DNA of 64,000 nucleotides from the NCBI RefSeq assembly GCF_000226295.1, contig NC_016025.1, positions 682,001 to 746,000 on the forward strand. Direction: 5' to 3'. The translations under genes were made by a program, and so were the position numbers. Positions 33,401 through 42,205 of the stretch are shown in pieces. Within the stretch, counting starts at the first letter, position 1. Each line of letters begins with the position of its first letter. The notes under the pieces were generated by a model. The model saw nothing but the letters and a program-made list of their open reading frames with translations, had not been told where the DNA came from and ran no database searches. This DNA comes from Chloracidobacterium thermophilum B. Lineage in GTDB: Bacteria > Acidobacteriota > Blastocatellia > Chloracidobacteriales > Chloracidobacteriaceae.

Positions 33401-36334
33401 CTAGCCAACCTTCGTTGGCTGCTCGGCGGTGTTTTTGTCCATCATGGATTTGACCTTTTCGACAATTTCAGTTGCCGTGAAAGGCTTGTAAATGAGGTTA
33501 TCCCGGAAGGCAAAGCTCTGTCTGGTGTCATCCCTGTCGGCGTAGCCCGAAATGAAGAGCACCGGCAGGTCGGGATAAGTCTCCCAGATGGAGGAAGCCA
33601 ACTGAACGCCGTTGACGTTCGGCATGCGGACATCGGTGACAACCAGATCGAAGCGCCCGGCCTGCTGCTGGATTATGTTCCAGGCCGCCTGCCCGTCTCT
33701 GGCTTCGACAACGGCAAAACCACCCGCCAGAAGCGCTGCCCCCACGGTCGCCCGCACGTCCGGGTCATCCTCAACGACCAGCACCCGCTGCGCCTGCGCC
33801 GACGGCTTGAGGAACGACAACCGATGTGAGCCAGAGGTTGGAACGCCAGAGGCTGGCTGCTCAGCCACCGGCAGGTACACGTGGAAGGCTGTCCCCTTCC
33901 CGACTTCGCTTTCAACCCGCAGCAGCCCTCCGGCGGAAGTGATCGTCCCCAGGGCCGTTGAAAGCCCAAGTCCGGTGCCCTTGTGCTGTTCCTTCGTCGT
34001 GAAGAACGGCTCACACAGCCGCGCCATGACTTCCGGCGGGATGCCGGTTCCGGTGTCGCGTACGGAGATGCGGACGACCGGCTGCGCCGCCAGCAACTCC
34101 TCCAGGCGGCTTCCGGCCGGAAAGACCACGCCGCCGGCTTCCGCCGCAGTATCGGCTACCAGGGTGGTTTCCAGACTGATCGTGCCTCCGTTAGGCATGG
34201 CGTCGCGGGCATTGACCAGCAGGTTGAGAAAAACCTGCTCCAGTTCCTGTGGGATGGCGTACACGAAGACTTCGCCAGCGGCGAAGTTTGTGGTCAGTTC
34301 GACCTCCTCGTTGAAAAGCCGTTCCACCATCCCCTGCACCGTTCGCAGGGCATCGTGCAGCGGGAAGCACAGGGCGGCGCTGGCTTCGCTGGCGCGGCTG
34401 TACGCCATCAACTGCTTGACGAGATCGCGCCCGCGCTCGGCCGCCCGCCGGATAGACTGAAGCCCCTTACACGCCGGATCATCGGGGGCACGCCGGCTGA
34501 GTTCAAGCGAGCTGTAGCTGAGAATCACGGTCAGAAGATTGTTGAAGTTATGGGCGATGCCACCGGTGAGGTGCCCCAGCAACTCCAGCTTTTGCGACCG
34601 CAGACGCGCTTCTTCACGGCGTTCGATTTCGGCTGTCCGCGCCGCCAGCTCACGCTCCAGGTTGTCACGCGCGTCCTCCAGACGTTGCCGGGCAATTTCC
34701 AACTCGATGTTCGTGGCGCGCAGGTAGGACATCGTCTTTCCCACCTGTCTGGCCATGGCATGGAAAGCCTCCGTCAGGTGGGCAATCTCTGCCGGCAGTT
34801 GCGTCGCCGGCAGGGTTTGCCCGTTCGGGCTGTCTGGCAGGATGTCTGGTGCCCGCTCTGGATCGGCGGCAAGCACCCGTGCCGTGGCGGTCAACTCATC
34901 CAGCGGTCGCATCACCCGGCGGACGGTCACACCCGACGCCCACGCCACCACAAACAACACAAACGGAATAGCCAGCAGGAACGGGATGAACACCGTCGCC
35001 GCCCGCTGATGGACAACCGCGAAGGGGACCAGGGCATAGCATTGCCAGCCGGTCTCCGGCTCCCGTTCCTGCCAGACCCAGAAGCGGGCTTCTTGCCCGG
35101 AGGCAGGAACCGGAAGCCACAGCGCCCGGTCATACGCCCGAATGTCGGAGAGCCTCGTTTTGGCCAGCAGTGGAAAAAGGTCAGGGCGGTTTGTCGCCAG
35201 AACCTGCGACTGCCGGTCCAGGACGACCAGGTGGAACGGTTCACCCCGATGGGCGACACTGCCCGACAGCAGCCGTGAGAGTTGGGTGGTCGTCATCCGC
35301 CCCTCGACGACGCCTCGCACGCTGCCATCCAGCAACCGAATCGGCGCGGCAAATGCTATGCAGGGGTCCTTCCCCGCCGGGACTGGACAGTGCAAACCAT
35401 CTGAAATCACAACGTTTTGCCCGGACAGTGCCGCCTGCAGGTAGGGATGGCCGGCAACATTCAACTGCGGTTCGGAAACCACGGGACTGCTGGCGATGAC
35501 CTTGCCGGCCGTGTCGGCCACCAGAAGTGTCTCGAACAGAAAAGCGTGCTGGTGATAACGCTGCAACCTACGCGCGACGGCGGCTGGGTCGTCTGGCATC
35601 TCGGACAGCCGGTTGGCAAGTATGATCACATCCTGCCGCGCTACCAGGAGCTTGTCACTGAGCACATTGGCCACAAACCTGGTCTGTGTTGTCAGCTCAG
35701 CACGTACTTCCTGCTCCTGCTGGTCCGATGCAGCGTGGGCATACCAGACGGCCAGCGCACACGCCGGCACAACCGCCACCAGAGTGAGCACCCGTGTCAG
35801 CCGGGCAGCCATGGTGTTTTCCGGCAGCCTGGCACCATACCGTGCCAACAGACGTCCGAATGCCGGCCAGCCAAGAGATGAATCGGCCAGGGTCGTGCAC
35901 AGCAACCCATTGACGACATACTTGAAGGCTACAGCCGGGCCGAGGCCATCCGGGTACACCCCGGAACGGACATGCAGGAAGTAAAGCAGCGGCGAGATAC
36001 CAACCCAGAAGACGGCATCCGCAAAGAGTGCCCGCCACTTCCAGCGCCGGACACACCACCCGACAACAAACGCCTGAGCCACCAGAAAAGGCAGCGCCAG
36101 ACCGTGGACCCACAGCCACACCGTGGCAAGACCGGCCAGCAGGGCCGCGACCATTCCGTATAACGGGCCGAAAGTCAAGGCGATGATGAGCGGAAAGATC
36201 GGACCAAAGATGAAGTGCAGATCACTGCCGATAGATAGCGGGAAGGCATTGAGACCAAGCCCCAGTCCCCCGGCAACGAGCGCCGCCAGGGCAGCCGGCA
36301 CGTCCAATTTCCACAGAGGGAAGGTAGCCTTCAT
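33401..36334 (-). CDS. membrane hybrid histidine kinase with C-terminal receiver
   Basis: A 977-residue sensor. The N-terminus is a multi-helix membrane region (about 10-175, containing FPLIIALTFGPLYGMVAALL), then a helix, an extracytoplasmic sensor domain of Cache type (about 210-450), another helix, and a HAMP-like linker with a coiled coil (about 540-580). The histidine-kinase core follows with H-box LTGGIAHNFNNLLTVI (His595) and ATPase motifs LLVNARDAMP, DTGTGIPPEV and GTGLGLSTALG. The receiver domain has phospho-acceptor Asp901 in VVTDVRMPN. This is a NtrB-like hybrid kinase; no partner regulator is adjacent. The ATG at 36334 was chosen because GGAG lies 7 bases upstream and upstream residues look non-coding. 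Confidence 0.9.
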   Translation of the reverse strand: MKATFPLWKLDVPAALAALVAGGLGLGLNAFPLSIGSDLHFIFGPIFPLIIALTFGPLYGMVAALLAGLATVWLWVHGLALPFLVAQAFVVGWCVRRWKWRALFADAVFWVGISPLLYFLHVRSGVYPDGLGPAVAFKYVVNGLLCTTLADSSLGWPAFGRLLARYGARLPENTMAARLTRVLTLVAVVPACALAVWYAHAASDQQEQEVRAELTTQTRFVANVLSDKLLVARQDVIILANRLSEMPDDPAAVARRLQRYHQHAFLFETLLVADTAGKVIASSPVVSEPQLNVAGHPYLQAALSGQNVVISDGLHCPVPAGKDPCIAFAAPIRLLDGSVRGVVEGRMTTTQLSRLLSGSVAHRGEPFHLVVLDRQSQVLATNRPDLFPLLAKTRLSDIRAYDRALWLPVPASGQEARFWVWQEREPETGWQCYALVPFAVVHQRAATVFIPFLLAIPFVLFVVAWASGVTVRRVMRPLDELTATARVLAADPERAPDILPDSPNGQTLPATQLPAEIAHLTEAFHAMARQVGKTMSYLRATNIELEIARQRLEDARDNLERELAARTAEIERREEARLRSQKLELLGHLTGGIAHNFNNLLTVILSYSSLELSRRAPDDPACKGLQSIRRAAERGRDLVKQLMAYSRASEASAALCFPLHDALRTVQGMVERLFNEEVELTTNFAAGEVFVYAIPQELEQVFLNLLVNARDAMPNGGTISLETTLVADTAAEAGGVVFPAGSRLEELLAAQPVVRISVRDTGTGIPPEVMARLCEPFFTTKEQHKGTGLGLSTALGTITSAGGLLRVESEVGKGTAFHVYLPVAEQPASGVPTSGSHRLSFLKPSAQAQRVLVVEDDPDVRATVGAALLAGGFAVVEARDGQAAWNIIQQQAGRFDLVVTDVRMPNVNGVQLASSIWETYPDLPVLFISGYADRDDTRQSFAFRDNLIYKPFTATEIVEKVKSMMDKNTAEQPTKVG

Positions 36335-36541
36335 GTTCGGCTCCAACGGTTTCTGCTCTGGCGACAAGTCACTATTGCGGCCGCAGCATTTTCGTCGCCG
36401 CTGCCGACAAATCTTCCGGGGGGACAGAAGGCGGCAACGGCGCGCAACGGGGTCGGAAAGAGGTTCAGTCTGCACGAATCGGTGCAAAAATCTCAACATC
36501 AGCTATACCGCCGCCAAGGCTGTCCACCAGACGGACAGGAG

Positions 36542-37495
36542 CTAGGGGCGGCCGGGGCGCGCCGGCCGCGGCGGTGAACGGCGTTTCGGCTCCGACCGGT
36601 ACTTCTGCACCATTGCTTCCCGCTCGGCCGGCAGTCCCAGCCGCGCCAGGACATCCACTGGCTGCGGGTCAACCAACTCACGCGGATACTCCACCTTTTC
36701 CAGAAACAGGCCCGAAGCCGGGGCCGTCAACTGCGCGATGGTCTCATTCGGCTGCGCCCGCCGCAGCGCCAGCCGGATGTCCTCCACCGTCAGCTTTCCA
36801 GCGCCGACGGCCACCAGCGCCCCGACAATCCGGCGTACCATCCGCCATAAAAAGTGCGACGCGCCAATCCGCACGACCATCATCCCCGGCCGCAGGTTCA
36901 CGGTCAGCTCATGCACATCCACGAGCTTTGATTCCGTCCGGGCCCGCTCGTCGCGCGTCAGGCTGTGGTCAACTGGGCCCTTCTGGGAAAACGCCGTGAA
37001 GTCGTGAAAACCCCGCAGGACTTCCGCTGCCGCGCGCATCTTTTCCACATCGAGCCGGTCCCGCACCCACCAGATGTACTTTTTTGCAAAGGCCATCCGC
37101 CGCAACGCAATCTGGTAGAGGTAATAGCGCGCAATGGCGTCGTGCCGCGCGTGAAAACTCAGCGGGGCCGGTGCGACATCAAGAACGCAAATATCGCTCG
37201 GTAGCGCGTCATTGACCCGGTGACGCAGTTCATCCGGGTCCAAGCGCGTTACCGTTCGCAGGTGGGCAACCTGCCCCAGCGCATGCACACCGGCATCCGT
37301 CCGCCCGGCCCCGCCCAGGTCAAGCGCCGGGTCGCCAAGCACTTCGCTCAATGCCCGGCGCAACTCTCCGGCAACCGTACGCACCTGACGCTGTTCCTGC
37401 CATCCGGCATACCGTGAGCCGTCGTACTCGATGGTCAACCGATAGGCATAGCGTGACGGTTGGGCAACCTTCCCATTCTTCTCTGGCCTGGACAT
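36542..37495 (-). CDS. truA: tRNA pseudouridine(38-40) synthase TruA
   Basis: A 317-residue TruA. The YRLTIEYDGSRYAGWQEQ opening is typical. The catalytic aspartate is Asp67 in GGAGRTDAGVHALGQVAHL, SFHARHDAIARYYLYQI follows, and HFLWRMVRRIVGALVAVG is the C-terminal signature. It converts uridines in the tRNA anticodon stem to pseudouridine. The C-terminus is longer than usual, a basic proline/arginine-rich tail of about 25 residues. ATG 37495 or the adjacent ATG 37498 could be used. Confidence 0.93.
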   Translation of the reverse strand: MSRPEKNGKVAQPSRYAYRLTIEYDGSRYAGWQEQRQVRTVAGELRRALSEVLGDPALDLGGAGRTDAGVHALGQVAHLRTVTRLDPDELRHRVNDALPSDICVLDVAPAPLSFHARHDAIARYYLYQIALRRMAFAKKYIWWVRDRLDVEKMRAAAEVLRGFHDFTAFSQKGPVDHSLTRDERARTESKLVDVHELTVNLRPGMMVVRIGASHFLWRMVRRIVGALVAVGAGKLTVEDIRLALRRAQPNETIAQLTAPASGLFLEKVEYPRELVDPQPVDVLARLGLPAEREAMVQKYRSEPKRRSPPRPARPGRP

Positions 37496-37697
37496 CATTT
37501 CCTGACTTTCCGGCGCGAGGCAGTCGCACCCGCGCCTGACGTGCATCGTGACATGCATCGTGGTCGCCAGACATGCCGCCCGGCGGTTTCTCCCCCGGTC
37601 GTCTTCGGGAGAGAGATTTTACTGGACAGTCGCGGCCAAACGCCCGACACTACTGAGTGCGGTTAGCACTGATTTTACCCTTGGCTCAAGTCGTTTT

Positions 37698-38690
37698 ATG
37701 TCGTACTCGATTCCCCTCGAAGCCTTCGTGGCGGCGCGGGAGCGGATTGCCCCCTACATCCGCCATACCCCGATGCTGCCAATGCCCCTGGTGCACCGTG
37801 ACGTGCACCCACGCATTCACTTCAAGCTCGAAAACATGCAGGTCAGCGGCTCGTTCAAGGCGCGTGGCGTGTTCAACACCCTGCTCCAGCTCGATCCGTC
37901 CCAGCGTCAGCGCGGCGTGATTACGGCCTCCGGCGGCAATCACGGGCTGGCGCTGGCGTATGCAGCCAACCGTCTCGACGTGCCGGCCATTGTGTACCTG
38001 CCCGAACGCGCCAGCGAAGACCGCGTCATGCGGATTGCGCGCTACGGGGCCAAAGTCATCAAGCACGGCGAAGCCTGGGACGATGCCAACGCCAGGGCGC
38101 TCGAACATGCTGCGGCGGAAGGTCTGGCGTACGTCCCGGCTTTCGACGGCGTTTCGGTCGTCGAAGGACAGGGCACCGTCGGACTGGAGATGCTCGAAGA
38201 CCTGCCCGACATGGACTGCCTGCTGGTGGCCGTCGGCGGCGGCGGGCTGATTGCTGGCGCATCGGCAGCCATCCGCCAGAAAAAGCCCGGCGTGACCATC
38301 ATCGGCGTCGAGCCGGTCGGCGCGCCTTCCATGAGCAAAAGCCTGGCGGCCGGCTGCCGGACGGGCGTCCAACAGGTGCGTACCATTGCTGATACGCTGG
38401 CCCCCCGCAGTGTGAGTGATTTGACCTTCGGCGTCACGCGCCAGTATGTGGATACGGTGCACCTCATTGATGACCGCCAGATGGTCCAGGCGATGCGGTG
38501 GCTGTGGGCGGAATGTAACCAGATTGTCGAGCCGGCTGGGGCCGCCGTGGTGGCCGCCCTGCTGGATGGCGGCGTCCCAATAAGCAAGTACGAGTGCCCG
38601 GTGGCGCTCATCTGTGGCGGAAACGCCGCAGCCGATTGCGTCTTTGCCTCCTACCAGCAGGCCGCCGACATGCTGATGGGCATCAACTGA
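37698..38690 (+). CDS. threonine/serine dehydratase, short PLP form
   Basis: A 330-residue fold-type II PLP enzyme of the threonine dehydratase/serine racemase family. The PLP lysine is Lys54 in QVSGSFKARGVFN. TASGGNHGLALAYAA is the phosphate/substrate loop, VAVGGGGLIAGASAAI is the glycine-rich PLP phosphate site, and CGGNAAAD appears near the end. There is no C-terminal ACT regulatory domain, so it is the unregulated or catabolic type rather than the classic biosynthetic IlvA. It would convert threonine to 2-oxobutyrate or serine to pyruvate. The ATG at 37698 fits the family N-terminus but has only a weak ribosome binding site. Confidence 0.86.
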   Translation: MSYSIPLEAFVAARERIAPYIRHTPMLPMPLVHRDVHPRIHFKLENMQVSGSFKARGVFNTLLQLDPSQRQRGVITASGGNHGLALAYAANRLDVPAIVYLPERASEDRVMRIARYGAKVIKHGEAWDDANARALEHAAAEGLAYVPAFDGVSVVEGQGTVGLEMLEDLPDMDCLLVAVGGGGLIAGASAAIRQKKPGVTIIGVEPVGAPSMSKSLAAGCRTGVQQVRTIADTLAPRSVSDLTFGVTRQYVDTVHLIDDRQMVQAMRWLWAECNQIVEPAGAAVVAALLDGGVPISKYECPVALICGGNAAADCVFASYQQAADMLMGIN

Positions 38691-38724
38691 ACCCTCCCGC
38701 AAACCGTCCCGGCAAGGTAGCCCT

Positions 38725-39336
38725 ATGCTTCGCGTCGGACTTACAGGCGGCATCGCCGTGGGCAAATCCTATGTTTCCGCTCTCCTGCGCGAACTGGGCT
38801 GCCATGTTTTCGATGCCGACGACATTGCCCGGGCCGTTGTGCAGCCCGGCATGCCGGCGTTGAACGACATCGTGGACGCCTTTGGCCCGGACGTACTGGC
38901 CGCCGACGGCACGCTGGACCGCGCCAAACTCGGTCGCCTGGTGTTTGCCGACGCCGAAGCGCGGTCCCGGCTCAATGCCATCGTGCATCCGCGCGTCCAC
39001 GCCGAACAGGACCGCCTGCTGCGCGAAGTCGAAGCCCGTGACCCACAGGGCATTGCCGTCGTGGATGCGGCGCTGCTCATTGAATCCGGCGGCTACCGGC
39101 GCTTTGACGTGGTAGTGGTCGTCTGGTGCCGCCCCGAAATCCAGCTCGCCCGCCTGATGGCGCGCAATGGTCTCAGTCGTGAGGAAGCCGCCCAGCGCAT
39201 CGCTGCCCAGATGCCTTCCGAAGAAAAACGGCGCTACGCCGACTTCGAGATCGACACCTCGGAAGGGTTCGAGCCAACCCGCCAGCAGGTGCTTGCCCTG
39301 CATGCGGCCCTGCGCGCCCGCGCCCTGACCCGCTGA
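38725..39336 (+). CDS. coaE: dephospho-CoA kinase
   Basis: A 203-residue P-loop kinase of normal length. The Walker A is GLTGGIAVGKS (about 5-15), the dephospho-CoA site FDADDIARAVV follows, and VVDAALLIESG and the LID-like RNGLSREEAAQRIAAQM complete the pattern. It catalyses the last step of coenzyme A synthesis. It lies 34 bp after the dehydratase gene and may be co-transcribed. Confidence 0.93.
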   Translation: MLRVGLTGGIAVGKSYVSALLRELGCHVFDADDIARAVVQPGMPALNDIVDAFGPDVLAADGTLDRAKLGRLVFADAEARSRLNAIVHPRVHAEQDRLLREVEARDPQGIAVVDAALLIESGGYRRFDVVVVVWCRPEIQLARLMARNGLSREEAAQRIAAQMPSEEKRRYADFEIDTSEGFEPTRQQVLALHAALRARALTR

Positions 39337-39389
39337 AGCTTGGCGCTCGTGGGGCGACGTCCGTCCAGCCCAGGATTTGCCTCCAGGGT

Positions 39390-39408
39390 TCGCCCGGGTT
39401 CCGGGCGA
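39390..39408 (+). terminator. GC-rich hairpin after coaE
   Basis: TCGCCCGG and CCGGGCGA form an 8-bp perfect stem with a GTT loop, 54 bases past the coaE stop. No T-run follows, so it is at best a weak or Rho-assisted terminator. Confidence 0.35.
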
Positions 39409-39465
39409 CGGCGGGGCCTTACGCACGGTTTAACTTACGACGGATGGTAGGTTTACGGGCAAAAG

Positions 39466-39481
39466 CCACAACATCTTGTAT
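39466..39481. promoter_or_regulatory. candidate NrdR box upstream of nrdA
   Basis: CCACAACATCTTGTAT matches 8 of the 10 core positions of the NrdR box (CwAtATaTwG core). It sits just upstream of a TTGACA -35 element for nrdA. NrdR is the known repressor of ribonucleotide reductase genes. A second box at the usual spacing was not found, so the call is tentative. Confidence 0.45.
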
Positions 39482-39489
39482 CGGACGCC

Positions 39490-39519
39490 TTGACAAATCC
39501 GCCGCGGCCAGCCCACAAT
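39490..39519 (+). promoter_or_regulatory. sigma70-like promoter of nrdAB
   Basis: A perfect TTGACA at 39490-39495 is followed after 18 bases by CACAAT (39514-39519, four of six bases of the consensus -10). Transcription would start near 39526, leaving an untranslated leader of about 170 bases before nrdA. Confidence 0.55.
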
Positions 39520-39526
39520 CGCGCTC

Positions 39527-39553
39527 GTTCACCGGGCAGGTTGCCCGGTGAAC
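39527..39553 (+). promoter_or_regulatory. hairpin at the predicted 5' end of the nrdAB mRNA
   Basis: GTTCACCGGGCA and TGCCCGGTGAAC form a perfect 12-bp stem closing on a GGT loop. It starts where the predicted transcript begins. There is no T-run, so it is more likely to stabilise or regulate the leader than to terminate transcription. Confidence 0.55.
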
Positions 39554-39696
39554 TCAAATAACCGACAAGGCAATCCTTCACGGGGACAAGACGGCGCACC
39601 GGGGTTCGACGACGATACCTGTGGCGTTTCCGCCCATGCACGTTGACGCACTCACTGCCCTTGTTGTCCCTGCTTACAGATAAAGAAGTCACTGCC

Positions 39697-42099
39697 ATGA
39701 ACGAATCCGCTGCTGCCCGCCAAACCGAGAGCATTCCTTCGAGCATGCGTGTCAGAAAACGCAATGGCAGCTACGAGCCGGTGGATGTCAACAAGATCAT
39801 CCGCGCCGTCGGACGGTGCTGTACCGGGCTGACGAATATAGACGCCTACCGGGTGGCGACCAAGACCATCGGTGGACTGTACGATGGGGCCACTACGGCC
39901 GAACTTGACCAGCTTTCCATCAACACGGCCGCCTCGCTCATCGTCGAGGAGCCGGAGTATTCCCGCCTCGCGGCCCGGTTGCTGGCGACCTACATTCACA
40001 AGGAAGTCCGCAACCAGAACATTTATTCCTTTTCGCAATCCATCACTGCCGGTTACGACCTCGGTCTCATCAATGACCGCGTTCGCAACTTCGTCAGCGA
40101 GAACCGGCGCAAGCTCGACGAAGCCATCTGCGACGAGCGCGATCAGGCGTTTGAATACTTCGGTCTGCGCACCGTCTATGACCGCTACCTGCTCAAGCAT
40201 CCCACCTCGCGCGCGGTCCTTGAGACGCCCCAGTATTTCTTCCTGCGCGTGGCCAGCGGGCTGGCGCAAACGGTGGCCGAAGCCATTGAGCTGTATCAGT
40301 TGCTGTCCTCGCTGGAATACATGGCCAGCACCCCGACGCTGTTCAATGCCGGCACGCGCCACGAGCAGCTTTCTTCCTGTTTCCTGCTCGACTCGCCGGA
40401 AGATGACCTGGCGGCGATTTACCAGAAATATACGGATGTGGCGCTGCTGTCGAAGTTTGCCGGCGGCATCGGGCTGGCCTATCACCGCGTCCGGTCGAAA
40501 GGGTCGCTCATCCGGGGCACGAACGGGCACTCCAACGGCATTGTCCCGTGGCTCAAAACGTTGGATTCCTCGGTCGCAGCCGTCAATCAGGGCGGAAAGC
40601 GCAAGGGGGCCTGCTGCGTCTATCTCGAACCCTGGCACGCCGACATCGAAGACTTCCTCGAACTGCGTGACAACACGGGGGATGAAGCTCGCCGTACCTA
40701 CAACCTCAATCTGGCCAACTGGATTCCCGACCTCTTCATGAAGCGCGTTGAGGAAGACGGCCCGTGGTCACTGTTTGACCCCAAGCTCGTGCCGCACCTG
40801 CCCGACCTCTATGGCGAGGAGTTTGAGGCGGCGTACCTCAAGGCCGAAAGCGAAAAACTCTACACCCGCCAGATACGCGCCCGTGACCTCTACCAGCGGA
40901 TGATGCGGACGCTGGCGCAGACCGGCAACGGCTGGATGACCTTCAAGGACGCGGCCAACCGCAAGTGCAACCAGACGGCCCAGCCTGGCCGGGTCGTGCA
41001 TCTGTCCAACCTCTGCACGGAAATCATCGAAGTCACTTCCCCGACCGAAACCGCTGTGTGCAATCTCGGCTCGCTCAACCTCGCCCGGCATGTCACGGAC
41101 GGCCGGTTTGACTTCGAGAAGCTGGCGCGCAACGTCCGCATCGCGGTTCGCCAACTTGACCGCGTCATTGACATCAACTTCTACCCCATCCCCTCCACCG
41201 CCGCATCCAACCGCCGGTGGCGGCCCATCGGATTGGGACTGATGGGCCTGCAGGATGTGTTCTTTCAGCTCCGCCTGCCGTTTGATTCGCCCGAAGCGCT
41301 GGAACTCTCCACCCGCATCCAGGAAGAGGTCTATTACCACGCGCTGGCGGCGTCCTGTGACCTGGCCGAAGTGCATGGCCCGCACCCGGCCTTTCCTGAA
41401 ACCCGCGCGGCCCAGGGCATTCTGCAATTCGATCTGTGGGGCGTTACGCCGCCCGATCCCGAACGCTGGAAGGCCCTGCGCGAGCGCATCCGGGCGACGG
41501 GACTGCGCAACAGCCTGCTCATCGCCATTGCGCCAACGGCCACCATTGCCTCAATCTGCGGCTGCTACGAAGCCATCGAGCCACAAGTGTCCAATCTCTT
41601 CAAACGCGAGACGCTTTCGGGCGACTTCCTGCAAATCAACCGCTACCTTGTGGAAGACCTCAAGCGGCTGGGGCTGTGGAACGAAGACATCCGTACCCAG
41701 ATCAAGCTGGCCGATGGCTCCATTCAGGGCATTGCCGCGATTCCCGAAGACCTCCGGCGGCTGTACCGCACGGCTTGGGAACTGCCCATGCGGGCGCTCA
41801 TTGATATGGCTGCCGCACGGGGGGCCTACATTGACCAGTCCCAGTCACTCAACCTGTTTATGGAATCGCCCAGCATCGGCAAGCTGTCTTCGATGTACAT
41901 GTACGCTTGGAAGAAGGGCCTCAAAACGACCTACTACCTGCGCTCGCGTCCGGCAACGACCATTGCCAAGGCAACCGTCGCGCCGACCGCGGCCGGTACG
42001 GGCGGGAATGGCCCCGGCGCGCCACAACCCACCCCATCGGACGATGCGGCGCTGGCCTGTTCGCTGGCCAACCCGGAAAGCTGTGAAGCCTGCCAGTAA
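39697..42099 (+). CDS. nrdA: class I ribonucleoside-diphosphate reductase, alpha subunit
   Basis: An 800-residue catalytic subunit. An N-terminal ATP-cone (about 15-100, MRVRKRNGSYEPVDVNKI) allows allosteric activity control. The active site is complete: Cys228 in LSSCFLLDSPEDD, Cys440 and Glu442 in NLCTEI, Cys455 in AVCNLGSLNL, and the radical-relay tyrosines in the MYMYAWKKGLKTTYYLR segment. The C-terminus SCEACQ supplies the swinging-arm cysteine pair for re-reduction. It makes deoxyribonucleotides. The ATG at 39697 follows a weak AAGAAG element; an upstream in-frame TTG is less likely. nrdB follows 106 bp later in the same unit. Confidence 0.95.
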   Translation: MNESAAARQTESIPSSMRVRKRNGSYEPVDVNKIIRAVGRCCTGLTNIDAYRVATKTIGGLYDGATTAELDQLSINTAASLIVEEPEYSRLAARLLATYIHKEVRNQNIYSFSQSITAGYDLGLINDRVRNFVSENRRKLDEAICDERDQAFEYFGLRTVYDRYLLKHPTSRAVLETPQYFFLRVASGLAQTVAEAIELYQLLSSLEYMASTPTLFNAGTRHEQLSSCFLLDSPEDDLAAIYQKYTDVALLSKFAGGIGLAYHRVRSKGSLIRGTNGHSNGIVPWLKTLDSSVAAVNQGGKRKGACCVYLEPWHADIEDFLELRDNTGDEARRTYNLNLANWIPDLFMKRVEEDGPWSLFDPKLVPHLPDLYGEEFEAAYLKAESEKLYTRQIRARDLYQRMMRTLAQTGNGWMTFKDAANRKCNQTAQPGRVVHLSNLCTEIIEVTSPTETAVCNLGSLNLARHVTDGRFDFEKLARNVRIAVRQLDRVIDINFYPIPSTAASNRRWRPIGLGLMGLQDVFFQLRLPFDSPEALELSTRIQEEVYYHALAASCDLAEVHGPHPAFPETRAAQGILQFDLWGVTPPDPERWKALRERIRATGLRNSLLIAIAPTATIASICGCYEAIEPQVSNLFKRETLSGDFLQINRYLVEDLKRLGLWNEDIRTQIKLADGSIQGIAAIPEDLRRLYRTAWELPMRALIDMAAARGAYIDQSQSLNLFMESPSIGKLSSMYMYAWKKGLKTTYYLRSRPATTIAKATVAPTAAGTGGNGPGAPQPTPSDDAALACSLANPESCEACQ

Positions 42100-42205
42100 C
42101 CCCGGTCAGCCATCCCCGTCATACCTGGCCAGGGGCAGAATGTTTCGTACTTCGGGCGGCGCGGCACCGGTTCGCCGCGCGCCTGAAATGTAAGGAGGAC
42201 TCATT

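Noticed and set aside
39527-39553. The hairpin before nrdA as a Rho-independent terminator of coaE
   Set aside because: No T-run follows on either strand and it lies downstream of a good promoter, so a leader element is more likely.
39554-39696. Cobalamin or other riboswitch in the nrdA leader
   Set aside because: No conserved riboswitch core such as a B12-box was recognised, and the reductase is a class I enzyme that does not use cobalamin.
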